From positions 848-9,399 of the forward strand of contig JAHFFF010000060.1 in NCBI GenBank assembly GCA_023248095.1: a DNA stretch of 8,552 nucleotides, given 5' to 3'. The DNA comes from Candidatus Omnitrophota bacterium. Its GTDB lineage: Bacteria; Omnitrophota; Gorgyraeia; 1-14-0-20-64-10. Below the pieces are notes generated by a model. It saw only the letters and a list, made by a program, of their open reading frames with translations. It did not search any database and had not been told where the DNA came from. A program made the position numbers and the translations under genes. Positions 1-6,000 of the stretch are shown here, piece by piece (position 1 is the stretch's first letter; each line of letters begins with the position of its first letter).

Positions 1-3000
1 CTCTCCCTCCTCTCCTCGAATTCTGCGGCGCTGGGTGCGTTATCACGCGCTCTGGGAACTTCGGCAGGGTTATCGAACCTGGGTGGTGCGATGGCCTCCT
101 TGGTCCGGAACAGCGCCGGTGCCCAGGCTCTCCGAAATCTGTTAAGCACCTTGGCAAAAAGTCCAGATGCCGCCGCTTTGCTGGGGCAAGCATTAAAGTC
201 GCCCGCTGCCCTGCAGTCTATTTCCAAGGTGTTGGCCGCGACGGAGGGTGCGACACATCTGGGCCGTATCCTGGGCACCGCTACCGGCCGGGATTGGCTG
301 GTACGGATGTTAGCAACTCCAAATGGAGTAGCGGCTTTGGGCCGGACGGGTGAAACCGTGCAGGGATTGGCGGACTTAGGGCATATCGCCAACATGGTCT
401 CCGGGAAAATCGGCTGGATAGCTTCCGGCCGGCTCGCCGCTTGGGAGATGTTCAATCATGTGAATCCAAAAACTGGACTTATTGCGCCCAAGCCGATAGG
501 CCAATTCTGGGCCGGTTGGTCCAACGCGGTCTTCTCCGGTATGAGGAACTTTGCCGGACTTAACGGGATTTTGTACGGCCTGAAGAACAGCATCAACTGG
601 CTCTTTACAGGGAAATGGGAAGGGGACTGGAAGGGCTTCTTCACAGCGGTGCTGCAGGGGTTTCATGAGGGTGCTTACATGGGGCCGCTCCTTCATGTGC
701 TCGGCGCACCTGGCTCGGCCTATAACTGGACCGGCCGGGCGGCAGGCTTGTTTGAGCGGGTTGCCAGCTACGGCGGTATCATCGGCGCCGCCACCGGCCG
801 GAACTATGGACAGCTTGCCCGCATGAGTTTGGAGGCGGCCAAGCAAGGTTCATTGCTTTCGTTTGGGAAGGCTGGGATTGCCTACCTTATGCACGCGGTT
901 GACATCTGGGTCACGCTGGCGGCATTCCGCATAGGTCTTGGCATTTTTCTCAGTCCCATCTCTGGAGGGATTCATGCCCTGTTCACCGGGGATTCCTATT
1001 TGACGTCGGTTGGGAAGATGGTGGCTGATGCTTGGACTGGCAAAGCTGAAACAACCCTGGGTGAGATCATGCACACACTTACCCTTTTCGCTACCCCGAT
1101 GAAGGGCCAGGGGCAGATGAGAATCCAGGCGGCTGGAATGGAGGTTCAGAGGGGCACCGGCCGGGCCCTCTTCCTGGCTGAGGGAGGAATCAGCCCGCGC
1201 ACGTTGGTGGAGGCGGCCATTGGCCGGGCGGGTAGAGAACGGCTGACAACCGATCAGATGAGCGATCTGATCAACGCCTACCTGGACAGCGTGACGGCCT
1301 ACGAGGGGAGGTTGAAAGAATTTGGTCTGGAGAACAACACTCGCTTCAGTTGGAGGAGCGTCGGCCGGGAGGTGATGGCGGAATTTAGGGCGCGGATCAG
1401 TGGAGTTGCGGACATGATGACGCCGGTTCGGATTAGCACCCTGGAGCGCTCCCTGCAGAGTTCCCTCGAGATAGGCAAGCTTTCCGGATACGACGCCCGC
1501 CAGGCTGCAACGGCAAGGCAGGTTGGGGAACGGGCCGCGGCTGCAGCGGTTGCTATCAATATGAGCCTGCCGAGGAGTACGTCGCTTGAGCGGCAGATGA
1601 CGGCCGGTTTGGCAGTGGACACGATGAGCCGGCTGTTGGCGGTGGACAAAGCGCTCCAGACCGGTGACTTTACCTACGACAAGAGCGTCATGCTGAGCTC
1701 CTTGGAACCGCTGGTCCGTCAGACGGCGAGTGACCTGGAACTCGCTGGCCTGGCCAGCCGAACGCCGAGCAGACAGCTGCAGGGATTAGGCATAATGGTG
1801 CGTGAGTTCGCGGAGATGATCGCGCAGAGGGGAAGGGAGCCGGCCCCTGAAACCCATCAGGCGGTTGACCGAATGACCAGGGTCCTGAAGATTGCCAGTT
1901 GGGATGAATGGAGGGACTTGATGAAGCCGGAGCTGGGCAAACTGCAAAAGGCGGATCCGGCGGAGTTGCTGCAGCTGCCCCAGGGGCAGGAGCGTCGCGC
2001 CCCTGCGCAGACAGCGGCCAATCAGCAGGTCGCTGCTGCCGGCATGGAGCACCGGCCCGGCATGGAGAAAGGGAAGCCGCCTGGGTCCACCCCCGATCAG
2101 CCGTTCAGGCACCAGGGGAATGGAGTGGACCTGCAGGTTACGCAGGAATTGAGATCGGATATGGGAGATCTCGGCCCGCATCCTGCGAATCGTGCGGAGA
2201 TCGAGACGACGCTGCTGAACCTGCTGCCCACCTGGTTCATTGATCAGGTCCTCACCAGGCTGTCCCTTGCATCCTCGAAGGGGGAGGGGACGGACGCCGT
2301 TCTCAAGGTGATCTACAACGGTCACCGGTTCATCATCCCTCTGAGGACCTTGGGCGAAGGTACGCCGGCCTCGGCGCAGATGGCGGATATCCTGATCCAG
2401 CGGACCGGCCTGCGCTTTCGCAGCAGCGAGGTGATCGGCCAGCTACTGAGAGAGTTCGACAAGGACCCAAGCGCCGCCCGGGTCCGTGTGAAGGGGATTG
2501 ACCTGCCGAATGTTCCGGCGGTGAGGGAGGTGGTGGGCCAGATTGCCGAGGCGAGGTTCCAAAACAGGGTAGAGCGGTTGAGGATCGGGCCGGAGGTGCT
2601 TGGCAGAACGCTCGAATCGGCACTGAACAGACCCAATTCAAGCCCTTTCTCCGTGGATGTCACCCTGAAGCCGGGCGAGACTTGGCGGATCTCCCGCGAG
2701 TCGGCCCAGCGTCTGATGGATGAAGCCGGCACAGAGTTGGGAGGCAACACCCAAAGCCGCGCGCAGGCAGGGGCTGCTCTGAAGACGTTGAAGGGGGCTG
2801 GGCTCGTGCGAGAGCTGGCTCGGGTAGATAAAGAGGCCCGGCAACAGAATCCGGACCGGGCCCCGTCCCAGTTTGATAACGTGACGGTGCGGGATTCGAG
2901 CAAGAAGGAGTACACCGCCCGGCAGATTGATTTCGTCAATGTCATCGTAAAGAGTTTGCCTGCCTCGGCCAAAAATGGATTGGATGCCGGCTACGACACC

Positions 3001-6000
3001 CTGCCGGAAAGCAAGGGAGGAAGCGGTCCGTCCAACCGGGACTTGCAGAGGGTCCTCGATATAGCCGGAGTTTGGCTCAGGAGAATGGACAGGCTGCCGG
3101 AATTCGCCGGCAAGGAGAGGATTGAGCAAGCCGTGCGCGAGGTGATCGGAAGGAAGTTGTCGCAGGCGATCGAGATGGAGGTGGGAGGCCGGCTCAAGAA
3201 CGTTCCCATGGATCAATTGGCGGCTCAGTTGGGGCAGGAGCTGACCCGCGTTATGGATCAGACCCGGTCGAAAGATAGCAAGTGGACAGAGGCGGACCGT
3301 AGCCGCCTGCAGCTTCGGATAGTCAAGGAGGTGTTGCCGAACCTCTTCCTCTCCCACCTCAGGGGAGCAGCGGAGAGGTTGGTGGAGGGCAACCGGGCGT
3401 TGACACCCGAGCTCTCCGGGCGGTTGTCAGAATTGGCGGTGCGGTACGGGGCGGAAAGGCAGAAGGCAGAGGATCAACTGTTATCGGAGAAGGCCTTAAA
3501 GGATTTCTCGCCGGAGCAACGGCAGGTGATCCAGGACGCCTGGCGTGACCTCGAGAAAGTGGGTCTTTCCAGCGCCTTGCGAGAGGTGATCTCCGACTTG
3601 GTGATCAAGGCCATTGATCAGTTGGCCCCGAGAGAGGCCGGCAAGGAAGGGAGCCAGCTCTATACAAGGAGCCAGCTCAATGGGGTCGGCCTGACACCTG
3701 AGCTCTTGCGAATCGCCGACTACACCGGTGAGAACTTCGGATTCCCCAAGGAAGGGGATGTGTCGGTGGATCAGCTGACCGCTTTGCGGCACCGGGTGAC
3801 GAACGAAAGGGACATACTCCGGCTGCGGGCAGACCAAGTGGCCAAGGCGCAGGGTTACCCCGGGGTCCGGCTCGAGCAGTGGAAGTTGATCTACCGTTTC
3901 GGCATGGCGGACAGCGACCACCCGTACCTGCGGGCCCTCCTGCCGACCGGCCAGGGCAAGACGCAGCTCATCATGCCGACGGCGGACCTGATCCTGCTGG
4001 ATCTGGCCGGCAAGTCCAAGGATGGCCGCTTCCCCTCGGCGAATGTCTTCAGCGACATCGGCTTGATGCGGGATGCTTATGAAGCCCATGCGAAGACGAT
4101 CTGGAACGGCAGCATCAAGACGGCGGATGGACGGCCGCTGGTGGCGGGGGAGAACGTGGTGATGATTGATCGGGAACATCTGCTTTCGGGCGGCGATGAG
4201 GCGAAGGCGGAGTTAGCGAAGCTGAAGGGTGCGGAGATCATCTACGTCACCTACGAACTGCTGCAGTCCAATCTGCTGTCGGAGCGGCTCGGTTCGGTGA
4301 AGGATGCCTTCGAGACGTACCGCCGGGCCAACTACGTGATGGATGAGGTGGACATGCTCAAGACCTTCGCCGACCTTCAGGCCAGCATGCCCGGCTCCGG
4401 ACTGAACCTCGGCCGTTTCGCCGCCGAGAGGGGCCGGATTGACCTCGTCGCGCAGTATCTGGACAAGTATCAGGGCCAAGAAGGGAGAATAGCGCAGCAC
4501 CGCGCCGAGGTCGGCACGCGGGGAGAGGGGATCTTTACCGGCTTGATTGACAAGTTCTGGAGGGGGAGTTTCGACCAGCTTCCGACCGTGGTTCAGGAGA
4601 CGATCGCCCGGCTTCGGGGCAAGGAGCTGGAGTCTTACCTCCACGGCCAAGGCTTGCGTATTGTGTCAGGAGAGAAGACGGATCCGGCCAAGGCCACCTA
4701 TCAGCGGGATTACCGGGTGGAGGAGTACACCTTTAACAAGAAGTTCTGGGAAGGGGAGAACGGACAGGGCGGCTTCCTCCAGTTCCTGATCAACAAGCAG
4801 GGCAAGGTGCCGGAGGGGATCACTGCCGAGGGGATTCGGAATCTGGAGAAGGGGGCCTGGCTCACCGCTGCCAACTGGATGGCTCGCGCGTTGGAGGCCC
4901 GCTTCGGGTACGAGTTCGCGGTGGACCGCTTCGGCAGCCGGCTCATTCCAGCCAACGAGGCCACCGGCCAGTGGCAGCCGCGCCAATTCTGGAGCCGGCC
5001 GTCCCAGGCCTACGCCTACAACCTGGTGCTCGGGCCTGAATTCCTGAAGGGAGGCAAGATGCCGGAGCCAAGCACCATCTCGCTCGACCCGATCAGCTTG
5101 CGGGTCAGCATGGCCGAGGTGATCTCCGAGATCCGGTCCGGCCATGACTCCGTGCGGAGCAAAACCGGCGAGCAGTTGCGTGCCTTCAGCTTCTCCGGGA
5201 CCGGGATTCTGGGCAGCAGCGGCGTTCACCTGGAGAAGGTATTCGGCCTGGCCGGTGGCTTTGGTAAAGCAGACTCCAACCTTCTGGCGCTGCACGCGCC
5301 GCAGGGGCTGCCGATCCTTCGATCGGCCAATCCGGTAGAGATTTTAACGCAGCTCCTCTCCGGATCTGAGGGAAGGAATTACCGGATGGTGATTGATGCC
5401 AGCGGACTGGATGCCAGAGCGATGGAGCAGGCCTGGCACCAGGCACGGAAAGGGGAGTACCGGATCGTCCGGGACGGCGAGGGTAGCTACCGCCGCTACG
5501 CACCGGGTGAGACCAATCGCTGGACCGCGGTGGGCGCCGAGGAGGCGAAGGGGATCCTCTTGGAGAAGAGTGGTTCGATCTTCGTGCACAGGGCCGGCCT
5601 GCGCGGTTTGGATATCCCGATGACCGAGGCCAGGCCGCTGGTGCTGGCCGACGCCCGGACCGGGCTGGATGTGCTGGAGCAGGCGATCGGCCGCTACCGC
5701 GGTTCCTTGACCGACGTCGGATTCGGTCAGGAGCCGGTGAAGCTCCGGGGTGAGGGAGTGATCAGGGGGGTGGGGGTGGCAATTATTGACCCGACCAACA
5801 TCATCAAGGGGAATATATCGGCTGACCGGATTTCAACCGGCGAACTCCACCGCCTTGCGGGAGCCAATCAGAGGAACGCGGTGGACCCGGCGGCCAACCT
5901 GGAGCGGGCCCAGACCGCGTTGTGGAACGCCCCTCTGCGGGTTCTGCTGACGGTGGATCAGATGCTTCGGGCGACTCATCCAAAGGTACAGGAGCGGATG

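Larger units (their letters stand above)
3853..5775 (+). other. Divergent SecA-type DEAD motor domain (residues about 1285-1925)
   Basis: The known family couples ATP hydrolysis to pushing unfolded polypeptide through the SecYEG channel. Here the motifs appear in SecA order. They are a Gln before the P-loop (RLEQWKLIYRF, Q1293), Walker A PTGQGKT (1315-1321, SecA TGEGKT), motif Ia SDIGLMRDAY (1351-1360, SecA NDYLxxRDAE), AEIIYVTYELL (1411-1421, SecA ADITYGTNNE), Walker B MDEVDML (1447-1453, SecA VDEVDSIL), a cross-linking-like insert (about 1560-1680), FSGTG (1731-1735, SecA MTGTA), motif V AGLRGLDI (1865-1872, SecA AGRGTDI) and motif VI EQAIGRYR (1893-1900, SecA QLRGRAGR). Catalytic Lys1320, Thr1321, Asp1448 and Glu1449 are intact, so ATPase activity is plausible. 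The usual SecA C-terminal helical scaffold and Cys zinc motif are not recognisable. Whether it engages SecY is unknown. Confidence 0.88.

Noticed and set aside
280..1370. Recurrent GGCCGG hexamer as a possible DNA motif
   Set aside because: Nearly all copies are Gly-Arg (GGC CGG) or Ala-Gly codon pairs in the preferred codons. Part is explained by the 13-residue repeat and the rest by codon bias, so no DNA-level role is needed.
2322..4179. Several minus-strand open frames of 100-240 codons
   Set aside because: They overlap one another and the SecA-like coding frame, lack recognisable domains, and have shadow-like composition rich in Arg, Leu, Pro and His.
3853..5775. Housekeeping secA gene
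   Set aside because: Housekeeping SecA begins about 80-100 residues before Walker A and ends with a helical scaffold and often a zinc motif. Here the frame runs far beyond both sides and several signature residues are changed.
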